Shown here: in pieces, positions 22,406 through 33,861 of the stretch
Numbering within the stretch: position 1 is the first letter of the stretch
How the letters are laid out: each line of letters opens with the position of its first letter
From: Coptis chinensis
Taxonomy: Eukaryota; Streptophyta; Magnoliopsida; Ranunculales; Ranunculaceae
Direction of reading: 5' to 3'
Assembly: GCA_015680905.1 (NCBI GenBank)
Contig: CM027382.1
Location: forward strand, 12,435,501 to 12,499,500
Length of the DNA stretch: 64,000 bases
Made by a program: the position numbers and the translations under genes
Notes under the pieces: generated by a model
Told to the model about the DNA's origin: nothing
Databases searched by the model: none
Seen by the model: only the letters and a program-made list of their open reading frames with translations

Positions 22406-22802
22406 GAGTATTTTCTTACATTGTTTTTCTTTTTAGAAATTATTTGCTAAATAGTATGCATTTGTTTTGCCGGACAATCAAACCTATTATGGAAAAATGA
22501 TAAAGTCAAACTCTTTAAGGTGTTCATTTTGGCTTTGTAGGTTTTGGATCATCACTTTCGTTAGAAGATTCCTCGAGATAGCTAGCTTTCAAGGATTTGG
22601 AGATTCTATTAGTTTTCTTAGGTTAAATGTTATTGAAATCACCTTTGGCTAGTGATTACTTTTATTACTTGACGAAGTTATTACTTTTATTCAGATTCGA
22701 CATATAAGACTTTTTTTTTCTTAGTAAATAAATTCTTGTAAGGAATTTATGTATGCCGTATTGCTTGTATTAATTGTTTTGATGATCAATGTGATGTCGG
22801 TA
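22406..22802. other. Gene-free stretch after the CACTA coding region
   Basis: A/T-rich DNA with no domain recognised. No TAGTG-type right terminus that pairs with the left end could be identified here. Confidence 0.45.
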
Positions 22803-22886
22803 AGGGAAATCCTATACTATGTCCATGCAAACTATGCGGGAATGTCAAGAAATTGTTGGACGTTATACTACATGGACATGGCATGT
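22803..22886 (+). pseudogene. Second fragment of a CACTA transposase-associated domain
   Basis: The sequence repeats the 10397-10510 region closely, including a shared run beginning TGTCCATGCAAACTATGCGG, and encodes LCPCKLCGNVKKLLD. It then joins TATACTACATGGACATGGCATG directly, whereas the first copy has extra bases between. It is therefore a rearranged piece of a related CACTA element, or a 5' fragment of a neighbouring one. Confidence 0.8.
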
Positions 22887-23169
22887 TGATACAGTTTCGT
22901 TTTTTCTCTTTTTGTTTCCTTGGAGGAAGACCGCAAAAAGCACAAGAAAGCTATGCCAGCGCGGAAGGAAGATCAAAAAAGCTTTGCCGCGACCCCATAT
23001 GGCTTCTACTCTCTTGACTTCATGGAGCCCTACATAGAACTATACTACCAAACAGCAGAGGTCTCACCTCTTAGGTATGTTGTTGTAGTCCTAGCATCCT
23101 CCTAATCTAATAATTTACTCTTTGCTTCACAAAAGACTGGTATTAGAAGCAAAGATACTAATGCATAAC
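22887..23169. other. Unrecognised coding-like stretch
   Basis: A 61-codon frame at 22920-23105 encodes a Lys-rich start (EEDRKKHKKAMPARKEDQKS) and then YGFYSLDFMEPYIELYY. The base composition looks coding, but no family could be named. It may be part of the adjoining CACTA fragment. Confidence 0.3.
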
Positions 23170-24700
23170 TTTTCAGTGTGTTGCTTATACCGCATGGTTC
23201 AAGCCGATATCGGAGCCCCGGAAGTCTGTCAATTTAACCTCTCGATCTCGCCTTGCATGAGATGTGGCCTCGTGATATTGATAGCATTTGAAGCGCAAGC
23301 CGGGTCCATGAGAATTTTGGCTTAGGTACATCGTATTTCGTTCTCGGATTACCTATTGTTGGAAAAAATGACGGTTTAAAAGACTTCTTATATTTTCAAT
23401 AATCTTCCAGCCACGCACACCATTGCAATGTGGGAGGTACCTACTTTTTTGTGCGCTTGGAAGCTTCCAGACTAGCTCATTAGTTGATCCTATTAGCATC
23501 ATCGAGTATGAAAGTTCTCTTCAATCAAGATTTTGATTCATTAAACACTTATGCCGGAAGTGAAGGTGAAGTGATGTTTAAAGCGGTAAGAGAGACGATG
23601 ATGATAGAAAACCCTACCCACCAGCTTTCGGTTAGGTAAACACGTAGCTTCTTGTGTACAACAATACATTGAGCGTTTCTAGTAGAATGATTCTTTCCGC
23701 TTAAAAGAGAAGCATCGAAGTTCTCTTTGAAGTTGTTCACAACCATTTCTCGGGTTGAGGGATTCTTCGCTCCAAAGACAAAATATAGTTTTGTAGCACT
23801 CTTGAACTAACCATCTACGCCTAACGGACTCGGATTAAATGAGAAATCACTTGTACAGAGTAACGATATCGTAAACCTCATCTTCTTTTCTCATTCACCA
23901 CACATACATTGTGAACTTGACTTGGATATATGCATTTTATAGCATTCTCAAGGAGTTCCTCAAGCCTCGAAAGCATTTTAAGAGGGTGGACTTTCAAGAT
24001 TCTTGTCAGGAATTAAGAAAGTCGCCGCGCAAGAAGTCAAAGAAAGAGAGAGTAAAAGACAAGTTGTGGTGTGCATAGAACTAACGATACTGGCCGAGAG
24101 GAGGATGGTATCGGTAGGGTTTTGTAGACTCGGTTTCTTTGTTCAAACTTCTAATTTCAATTTATTCAATACATATGCTTCAAAAGGACAGTCTACTTAT
24201 ACATAAAAATTTCAGGTGTGCCTATAATCGCATGGTTCAAGCTCACACTGGAACCTCAAAGCTCCTTTGATTTAACCTCTCGATCTTAGTCTTACATGAG
24301 GTGTGCACCTCGCACCACAATACTTGAGCATTCAAGTTGATAACAATGAGCATCTCTTCATTCAGTAACCAAATACTTAACCGCAATAAAGTGCACCGGT
24401 AGACGGGACCATCATACAATAAGTTACACAACATTTAGTATTTCGTTGTGGAATATCTGAAGTTGGAAATGATCAAGGTTTAGGCAATAGAAGTTGAAGG
24501 CCTTTTATTTCTTCAATGACCTTCCGGTCGGCACACACCCTTGCAAACTGAGTCATGCTAGTTTGATTTCACTGCTTTGAAAGCTTTTGACAAGCTCATT
24601 AGTCGATGTTGGTACCCTCGCCATCGAGATTCAGTAATAGTTCATTTGATCACTTCAAACTGTATTTTATTTGTTAGGCGGAGAAGTGAATAAAGCGCAT
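23170..24700. repeat. Two diverged copies of an unidentified segment
   Basis: About 23170-23620 and 24212-24700 share a series of phrases in the same order: CGCATGGTTCAAGC, TTTAACCTCTCGATCT, CTTGCATGAG or CTTACATGAG, CTTCC followed by CACACAC, AGCTCATTAG and CATCGAG. The copies are about 1.05-1.12 kb apart and clearly diverged. No protein family could be recognised in either. Confidence 0.6.
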
Positions 24701-27700
24701 AATCAGATTTACGAGGCAACTAGTCATGGCTGATTAAACATCAACCCACATGCATGGACAAATAAAGGTTCCGGACTCAATCAATATCCTCCCAAGTACA
24801 CCGCAAGATTCTTTTCCCTAATTCTTTAGTGATATCTCTATATATACTATATTTCGATCACATGATGTTTGATTTTCCTGTGTCCGTGTTCAGATCGTGA
24901 AGCAATGCAAGTCCTTGTCGAGGACCAAGACAAGAAGGTCCTAGAGAAAAACTACATGGATGAGCCGCGGCTTCCAGTGGACTACTAAAGTTTTTATAAT
25001 TTATGGTGTGGTTGGAACAATTAGACTACCGGGTGGTAAGTTTGGATGGATTCCTTATATTAGTTAATTTTTATCTTGTAGTCCATTGAAAAAATTGCAA
25101 TAGTATAATGGGAGACTACTAGGCTAGTGTGCTATTATAGTTCTTATCGCCTTACATTAATGCAATCTCTCGCCATATTGTTACTTTAGATTCTTTATGC
25201 TATTATGCTAGTAAGATGGATGGGGTGATATGTGCCCCGGTCATATTGGTGAAGTCGGTTGAAAAAAAGAACTTTTTAATAATATTTTTTGTATGAGGAA
25301 CATATTTACTTGTAATAACTTCTCGCAAGGAGGTTGGCACTTATCTTGGTTTCCCTTTTTCGAAAGTAATGTCTATGAAGTTTATGGCCTGTGAATGGGA
25401 TTTTGAGGCTTTCATCTTGTCAAGAAGTAAGAACTTTTGTATTTGTGGAAAAAGGCCTCCTTACTTCCACTTCATACTTCATGGTTTAATTCCCTTTCGT
25501 AAGAGGGGAGACAAAAGTCTAGGTTTATATCCTCAGATTCTCGTGTGCATTTATATTCAATCGTTCCTGTAGTTTGATGGACAATTATTTGAATAAGAAA
25601 GAGTTGTTAACGCTTTTCGCGAGAAAGAGATGAGGCTTACTTTATGAGCCCCGTTAAGGATGCTGGAATCAACACCGGGGTTGTATTATTCATATGAAAC
25701 GTAACTTTACATTAAAAAGTGAGTCCTTTAAGCAAAGATTTTAAAGTAGACTGCAACTAGTATGAGAATATTTTCACTTATTAGGTTCAGATTCTCAGGT
25801 CAGATATTGTGTCAAACCGCAAATCGATGGTGTGGCTTCCGATGTCTATGTCCCTTTGCAAAATGTAAAGGAAGTTAGCGTAGGAAGGGCAAGGAAACCA
25901 CTTTGGAAACAAGTCCGTTGGTATAGTCTATTGCAATGCAATTCTCATAGTCGGTCACAATTTCTTTCTTATTCAACCCGGACAATCCGTGCTCACTTCT
26001 AACACATGATAAATTCACCATTTATTGATTTGTTCGAGGAGCTAACGTTTGGTATCATACCAGCCGATCCTCGATTTGTTTGGAACAAGAGTTTGTTGGA
26101 AGAGCTAATCGAAGTTTAAGTTCCTCTCTTCATAACGGATCCGAGAATATGTGTTTTCAGTTCGAGGGTCAATTCCACTTCTTTGGGAGCAAATCGTGGA
26201 TTTGAGCTACAAGCCACGGATCAAAATCGTCAATCATGAATAAACAAGATGTGACTATTTATTTTGTTGTTATATGAATGTTGTAGTATTTCCAAACACG
26301 TGCTTCTATAATGATATGCAGTAATCTTTTCTTTCTAGCCTAAAATCGCTCAACGCCATTTTAATGATCTCATTCAAAGATACCTGAGAGGCCATGGTCA
26401 TTGATTTGACCGACAAAGTAAGGTTTTGTGTTCATGTATTTTCTTTTTTATTGTGTCATTTACCTCTTCTTTCAAACTTTATCAATTTAAATGATTGAAG
26501 GTGAAGTTTTATCAGCCTTTCGGTGAACATCATAATTGAACCGGATACGTTGTCTAACAATTGATTATTTTGCTCGCATCGTTGTCCCTTTTTCAAATAC
26601 CCACTCGCAGACTTTTTATTTTACCTTTCCACCGGACATTGAAATCCATTTGGGGATATTTAGATGTGAAACCTCAAATAATATCCCAAGCTGGGAAACC
26701 TCAAATATCCCTAAGCCGCCAATGATTAATTGATTATTCTTGAATATCGAAGCGCTCAATGTCTAATACCACCTCCGATGTCTCAGATTGGTAATAATCT
26801 TCCCATCCATTGATGGTTTCATCGGCCAAATCCTTTTAAGCTACAACGGATGACTTCGTGACAAAGTCTTCTGCCAAAGATGGCTCTCGTATTCTTGAGA
26901 ACTCGACCATATTTGCTAAACGAAAGCTTTCTGTTGTTGTGGGTTTTATGCAAGAAACCGCCTTCCAAGGTGGTAATTGCTTCTTTTCTGTCTAGAATTT
27001 CAGAATTGTATCAAAGATTAGCTTCCTATGCACTTTGGATAAATAAGAGGAATTAGTCTTGTAGCATTGTCTTTCAAGCAAGGAATACAAATCAATCATA
27101 GATCAAATCGGAAGCTTTATAAACAAAACCGCCCGGGACTTTATCCGCGTGGTGTGATTATAAACATGGCGTCTCCCGCTTCGGGACTTTATCCAATGCT
27201 TCCGCACTCTATATACTCTGGCGCCCAAAGGTGTGTTTTTCTTTTATTTTGCTTAGTTGCTATTCACTTATGAATGCATACTTGTACTTTTTCTGCTGCC
27301 TGATGCGTTGTTCCTTGGTATGGTAATACCATAGGTGGTGTGGTGTTATTTACGATATCACTTCTTCTGTACAAACGTCAAGAAATGCCTTTTTACGAGT
27401 GAAATCAGTTTCTGGTCAACTCGTTCGCTTTTCATTTTAAATTTGTATTCAAATTTTGTAGGAATTGAATTGGTTCAAAGATAATCCGCATGCTATTGTG
27501 TAAATAATAGTATCTCTTCTACTTCTTATCCTGTTGCTAGCGACAAGCCCCGCTTTTGTAATTGTTTGAATTTCACACGATCTAATTCATCCATCCGTCA
27601 GATCTTTTCTTTGTTGGATACCGTAAATGTTTACATATGACCTTTTTGAAACTCAAGATGTTGACTTCAATTGTTTACATATGCTATAATGACATTGTTA

Positions 27701-28163
27701 TGGCATGTGCTCTCATTTTTTCATCTACTTTTCAAATACATACCAACAGATTTTAGACTAGAGCTATGCTACACATTTGTCTTGATAGGGTTAATTTTTA
27801 CCCTACTTTGATCCCCTTCTCCTCCCAAATCATCTTTATAAGTTGAATAATAAAATGATCTAAACTAATTTTCCATTTTTCTTTGGTCTCTTGACATTTT
27901 GGTGATGCTTGTATTTCTGTAATTCATGGTATTCTCGAGGAAAAAGAAAAGAATCTCAGATGCCATAGAAGATGTAAGCGTTGTTGGTCTTAACCAGCTG
28001 TTACCCTCCCTATCTAACAATTGGTGTTACTTATATTTGGGAAAAAGCTGTATTGTATAAAGAATTTGTGGGTGATGCTCATGTGCAGAGTTCGATATTA
28101 ATTACCCATTTCAATATTTTCATCCCTATCTCTATAAAAGAGTTGAATTGGTGATAACTGGAT
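24701..28163. other. Long stretch without recognisable genes
   Basis: The longest frames are about 65-68 codons (25369-25572, 26536-26733, 27067-27273) and none resembles a known family. Local patches of balanced base composition suggest old transposon coding DNA, but I cannot assign it. No terminal repeats were made out. Confidence 0.45.
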
Positions 28164-28394
28164 TTGTGGATACGTTTGCTCCTAATTTGTCTAGGTGCTT
28201 TTGAGCTTATACAAGATGAGCCGCAGAGCTGGTGCATGTTTATGGATCACTTAACCGCAGAGGCATGGAGTATTGGCCTACACCAACGTAAGAAACCAAG
28301 TACCGAACTAAATGCGCCAAATGCAAGAAAAGTATACTCAAACATAGAAAAATCTTATATTCAAATCCCCCAAAGTTATGAGAAGACGAAGTAA
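28164..28394 (+). CDS. Possible small or partial reading frame, function unknown
   Basis: This is a 76-codon frame without stops that includes LIQDEPQSWCMFMDHLTAEAW and ends in SYIQIPQSYEKTK. It is not recognised. The first codon is not well supported, and the upstream AG at 28192 could be an acceptor, so it may be one exon of a broken gene. It lies 230 bases before the oxidoreductase fragment. Confidence 0.2.
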   Translation: MWIRLLLICLGAFELIQDEPQSWCMFMDHLTAEAWSIGLHQRKKPSTELNAPNARKVYSNIEKSYIQIPQSYEKTK

Positions 28395-28623
28395 AACCAC
28401 TGAACCTTTGTTTGCTTTGTCCAACTTTATCTTTTCTCTTTCTAAAGTCTCATCATATTGTTCATGACATACCATCCATAGAGGCTTAATTATGATCGGG
28501 TTAGTTAAGCATGGCACTTTAGTTTAGAATCCGCTTCATGCCCACTGATATTTCATTTCAACTTTTGGCTTCAAATCCATTTATGGCATTGTATGGTTGA
28601 TTGTGGAAACTTATTTTGGTTTT

Positions 28624-28755
28624 GTTGGCTAGGGTTGTTCACACCCTGAGCCAAATTTTCAGTGCAACTAGCATTGTGCGACTTTGTTAAAATTACCGAT
28701 TGAACCACATCATGTCCTTCTCAAAGTCATTTATGCTGGTGTAAATGCTAGTGAT
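28624..28755 (+). pseudogene. Fragment of a zinc-binding alcohol dehydrogenase/quinone oxidoreductase gene
   Basis: The sequence encodes VVHTLSQIFSATSIVRL and then, after a frame change, LPIEPHHVLLKVIYAGVNAS, followed by GATGTAAGTTTC, which is a good splice donor. The phrase HVLLK.IYAGVNASDV is typical of the N-terminal substrate-binding part of the plant ZADH/prostaglandin-reductase-like family. Only this one exon was found. With about 40 codons and a frameshift it is non-functional. A Helitron-like end lies 0.7 kb to the right. Confidence 0.72.
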
Positions 28756-29455
28756 GTAAGTTTCTTGATTCCTACCTCATGGTACATATTATTCTTTATT
28801 GACATTGGCTCATGATTTTAATTTTGTTTTCGTTCTAAGGTATTTGGCTGCTAAAATGATTCTTTTTCTTATTAACATAAATATGTGTTGGTAAATTTCA
28901 TTTCGGTCATTATTTTGGTGGTAAATTGACCAAGAACTGTCCTCACGCCTACCATTTGATGCTGGTTTGAGGTGTTGATAGTGTTAAAACCATATATTTC
29001 TAGCTAAAGCAATAATATCGATACCCAATGGTTAGTCTTATGGAACCGTGAGCTTGGTTCTCAAACACAACCACGAAAGCAATCAAGAACTTCAAGTGCA
29101 TACTCGCTTATTTATCTTATTAAAAAACATTGTCTATACAGCTTGAGGGTTTTGCATCCGGGATACACACTCGAAAGTTTTTTTACAAGATTACACACTT
29201 TGTTACTTTTAATCCTCTCGGTGGTCAAATAGGTGCTTCAGGTTGATGAGTTGAAATGACACATTTTGTGTCATGGAAAATGGTGGACTTTATCGACTGC
29301 AATAGGTGATTGGCGATTATTCGACTGATGGAAAGTAGGAATCCCCAACTACTTTTAGTGGATTTCTTGACAGCAATACGTAACTGAACGAAGCATACTG
29401 ATAATCCATTAGTAATTTCAACAAGGAACCACAAGGCATTTATTCTTATATACAA

Positions 29456-29475
29456 CTAGTATACTGCTATGCAGT
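29456..29475 (-). mobile_element. Helitron-like 3' terminus on the minus strand
   Basis: Read on the - strand, the hairpin ACTGC-ATA-GCAGT (29463-29475) is followed by ATA, CTAG and then T. A short hairpin just before a CTAG end, inserted next to T, is the structural mark of Helitron 3' ends. The spacing is shorter than usual. The element body would extend to the right, but its 5' TC end was not located. Confidence 0.45.
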
Positions 29476-30481
29476 GTATGGAGCGGAGAGGGAGAGGGGA
29501 GAGGGATGAAGAGGAGAGACGAGGGAATGAGGACAGACAGACAAAACCAACCAAATGACTTTTTCCAAGATAGCCCCCTCGCCCGTTAACGCCTTCCTCG
29601 CCCACTTGATTAAAACTTTATCTGTGTATCGCAACCCTGTCGTCACTGGGGTGCATGGTACTGGTAGTGGTATCAGTGGGAATTATTTCTTATATCTTTG
29701 CCTGCAACCTACCAATATTCATTTCCAGAAATACTCCCAACCCGTAGTGACTAGGAATTCAAATCTTTTTTGTGCAGGTCAATGAGGTCCACAAAGTATA
29801 TTCAAGCCCTTTGAAGATCTTTTGAAAAGACACAAAGCAAGGGTTGGCCACACTGATCTCGAGCTGAGAATTCTTTGATTTGTATATGTATATTTACTTT
29901 CGTCAACTTGATTAAATTAGTAAGGGAAAAATGAAACGTAAAAGCTCCCTTTGAAGAATGAAAATTCTGTCTACATACAATTATAACTCATAGCTGTTGC
30001 CTCCCAACTTCTCCCTCTCAATTGTAGTTCAGTTCAGGTGGTAGTAAAGAATTTTTCTGGGGATCGATGGGCACCAATTATTTACTCTCTTTAGTTGCAC
30101 ACTATGTCCTCTCACCGCTTATTTATTGTCTTTTGAAGATTGGTTAAATAGGAAATCAGTCTTAATCAAAGTGGGGTTGGATTGGTGAAGCAGTTTCTTA
30201 TGTGGTGGGTTGCCTGTGCCATTGATCTGTTCTCTGATGAAGTTATCAACTCGGGGTGTCAAGGTAGTGGCAATAATAGTTACGACTTAAGTACATGTAT
30301 ACACAGTACTCCTTTATATCCAGGTATATATATATATATATATCATCTTCACTTATTTGCTCTCTGTTATTATAGTGTTCATGTTGCTATATCATATGTG
30401 TCCTAGAACATTTTATTACTTACATAGTCCTACTTATAATGCCAATGCGTGTACGCAGCATGGGGCCTAATTGGAGTATGT
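29476..30481. other. Gene-free stretch with a TA microsatellite
   Basis: No gene was recognised. The 76-codon frame at 29555-29785 does not resemble a known protein. A TA dinucleotide run occupies 30325-30343. Confidence 0.45.
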
Positions 30482-31056
30482 TCAACTATATTCAACATCA
30501 CCCCAGGTCAAACCGTGATGATTGTTTGGATTTGCAACAGGAGTCGATCTTTTCTTTATATAGTATAAAGTCTTGCTCTCAGGCAACTCATATCCACCCA
30601 TTTCATAGAACCTGTTGCAACTTCCATAGTCGTGTGTTGCTATATTGGAGTCCAATCTATAACTGCTGTTATAAGATGAGGTGAAAAATGGACAAGCAGT
30701 ATTTATTCCATTCAAGTAGTTATCATACGAATGCTCTCCAGAGCAATATACAAACACTTTGGTATACAATCTCTATCCTTAGGTCCTTGATAAATATATG
30801 TGCCTGCCTCAAAGGAAGCTGTTTTCTTGAAGTCACAGGACCAAATCTGATGCATGCGGGTAGACTTATGCCCTCTTCCATTACCCACAGTTATAACAGC
30901 ACTGTTAAGTATATGATTCCTCTTGAAGTCAGGCACATATGTGGCTTGAATGATGGCATATCTGTGAAGATGATTATCCGTTGATGCTCCTGTAACTGGA
31001 CTTCTGAAAGTAGATGCCATTGTATTCTCAAGCTGGACTTCCAACGAGTTTATCAA
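30482..31056 (-). pseudogene. Cys-containing reading frames, possible receptor-ectodomain fragment
   Basis: Two overlapping - strand frames (31056-30712, 114 codons, and 30769-30482, 95 codons) look like one protein split by a frameshift near 30740. Together they carry spaced Cys residues (IWSCDF, DRDCIP, TACPFF, GSCNRF) and end in NNHHGLTWGDVEYS before a stop. The spacing and the closing LTW block suggest the extracellular part of a wall-associated or LRK10-like receptor kinase, but this is a weak guess. No kinase domain is present nearby. Confidence 0.35.
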
Positions 31057-33861
31057 GCTGAAAACGTTCTTGGGAATTGGTAATGGACGTTGCCAAATCT
31101 CAATTTAAGGGAAGATGTTGGAATTAGTAAGTTGAGATTTTAGTAAGTTTCGGTTTAATTAAAGTCGTGGAATTTAATTATGCTAGTTAGAGAAGTCATG
31201 GGCAGTATGAAGATGTCCATATATAATACATGTCACTCAAGGTTTATTTTGCTTAAGTTAAGTTTGATCATGAATAAAAGGTATATTCTTTGCTTCCTTG
31301 TTTAATATATGCTCTTCTTCTCAACGGGGTTTGATTTTCCAAAATTGTGAGTTTTAAAATCTAAACTCAAGTTTTGATTCTACACAAGTTGAAACAAGAA
31401 GTAATATCCACTATGATTGGACTGATTTTGTGTGTCAATTCAAATTTTTGGTATTTTGAATACCAGCTTGAAATATATCAATGATTATGAATTGGGAAAA
31501 AATACATTTGTACACCGACGGGACCGCCTAGCGAAGAGACGCCGTTTTTTAAAAAAAAATATTACTTTGGGAGTGAAGGTTCGAGAGTAGTTTTTTTCAA
31601 TAACTGTTTTCTGATGTGTCTTCTTGAGACAATATATCAAAATAAAAAAAATTAAAATGGCATAACTGTTTAGTATGGAACAGCCTGTCGTGCATAAGAA
31701 TCCTAAGCGCAAGGACTTTCACGATGCTTAATCATGCCAACTGATATTCTTATTTAGTTGTTTTTGCTTGGTTTCAGAAATACCATTTTAAATTTGAATG
31801 AAAGAATATGTTCGAACAACTTGAAGTCCTTGACCATGACCTATATGTCATATAGGTCATAGTCATTGTATGGGTGTGATTGAGTGTGTAGCATCGTTGC
31901 TTAACTATGATTGAAGGAACTAATTCTAACTTTCATCAAACCATTCCTTTCACTTGATTTATGATTAGTTCACCACTCTTATTAGCTTCCGTGTTAAACA
32001 CGATACCTTGCTGTGTGAGGAAAGTCCATAGCATGAATTTTAATGGTTTTTACTTCAGCCTAGACTTTGATTATCACAACCATTTGTCTGTGTTGCTGTT
32101 GAAGGCATAGGCAGTAGCTTGGTGCTGGGGTTGAGTAGTGAGCCTAGATTCTAGGTGTGCTTAGGCGCGTTTGGCAGTATGGGTAAGTGGGTAACTGGTA
32201 ATGATCGATTTGAAATCGTGGCAAGACATAATTCACTGGATAAAGTAGGTCAGATGGTGGACGATGAAACTGTCTGCTCAGTTGCATAGGATTAGAAGTT
32301 CATGCTTAACCTGGCCTTCATTGTTAATTGTTTAACATATTTGACGGCACAAGTTAGTTTAGTTGGCCCCATATTAGCTGATGGATGGAATAGAGAATAG
32401 AGTAATGCATGGCTCCTATGTTTTGCCTTCATTATAATGAGAGGACCACTCCTCTGTAAGTGTCACTAACAGTAACACCTCAAACTTCTATAATCCTATG
32501 GAGAGAGATGCTCTTGGCTACACGGAACATAGGCACTGAACAGTCTATTCTATGTAGAAATACAAAAGAAGGGGGAAAAGGTCTTTAATATTGATGGAAC
32601 GGGTACATTTTCCTTGTAGGTGGTGTATCACAGATTCACAGTTACAAGGGGCTAGTCTTTTTCATTTTCCTTTGACTAGGTAAACCTGGAACTTCTCAAG
32701 CCCGTAGGCTTGGGCGTGGGCATGGGCATGGGCGTGAAGAATGCCAACTGCCAGAATACGCTATTCTGTAGGTATCACAGTATCTATCAGCTTCAGGTTA
32801 AACCTGAGAATGATTTAACTGGATCCAGGATCAATTATGAAATGAACACGTTCACACAAACAATAAGCCTATATTGATGATATTAACCAAGGAATAATGC
32901 GTGTAGAATGATAAATAATGTTACAAATTACAAAGCAATGGTCCTCAAAATTGTAGGACTTTAGTTCAATCAAATAGATAAAGGGTTACGGTTACATAAT
33001 TGCCAAATCCCAACCATATTTATCAGAAGGAATCAAATATTCAAATCATCAGGTTCATATGGTCCACAAACTTCGAGATCCAACATATTAGATGGTTCAG
33101 TCATGCCTGACAGGATATAAGGCAAGATTGCACAACACTCGAGATCGATCACCCAATCAAAATAAGAACTATGCTCCAAACCAAACTCCTAAGATACAAG
33201 ACAGGACGCGGCAAATTTCACCAACTAGATAGTTAGATGCTACCACAGGGTAAGCCTGGTTTCAATGAGTTGTCCTATTAAAACGAAAATACAAAACAAA
33301 GAAAAACAATCTATAAGAGTAATCTGTTCCAAGTGAATAATAAAGAAAAAAGAAACAGATACTGAATGGCAGACCCTTCCCTAGATCCTGTCCACAAAAC
33401 AACATCTGACACTTAAAAGTGCAGACACTATAGATTAAACTTTAAAGAAATTAATAAAAAATAAATAAATATGAACATGATGGAACAGGGGAGAAAAGAA
33501 TCGGCAGTATCGACACAAGGTATCTTCACCTCAGACAAATGTTGGCCATAATTGGTCATACACTCTCACACCCGCCACAAAATGTGAGCATATAATTATA
33601 AAAGGGTGCACATCAACTTTGTTGCAACTATACAGAATACTCTTCTTCACAAGGCTAGAATGTTACTACACTGTAGAAAGAGTACCCATCATTATCTGTT
33701 ACTACTAAGTAGGAAGAGTACATATCACCACCATCCTAGTGTGCCCCATGTGACACAAATTACTCCACCTACAAAATCTAATCCACCCAATTTCAAAAGA
33801 AAAAAAATGAAACATAAATAACTTTGTCCTAATCACCTAATTAAAGTGTAGAGACACTGCT
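31057..33861. other. Intergenic stretch and probable 3' flank of the FRS gene
   Basis: No gene was recognised. A short GGGCRT hexamer run (GGGCGTGGGCATGGGCATGG) lies near 32713-32735. The A/C-rich sequence from about 33200 to 33860 may be 3' untranslated sequence of the minus-strand FRS gene. Confidence 0.45.

Noticed and set aside
31485..31712. Short minus-strand frame next to a GC-rich patch (31515-31545)
   Set aside because: It is short and Lys/Phe-rich owing to A/T runs, with no recognisable motif.
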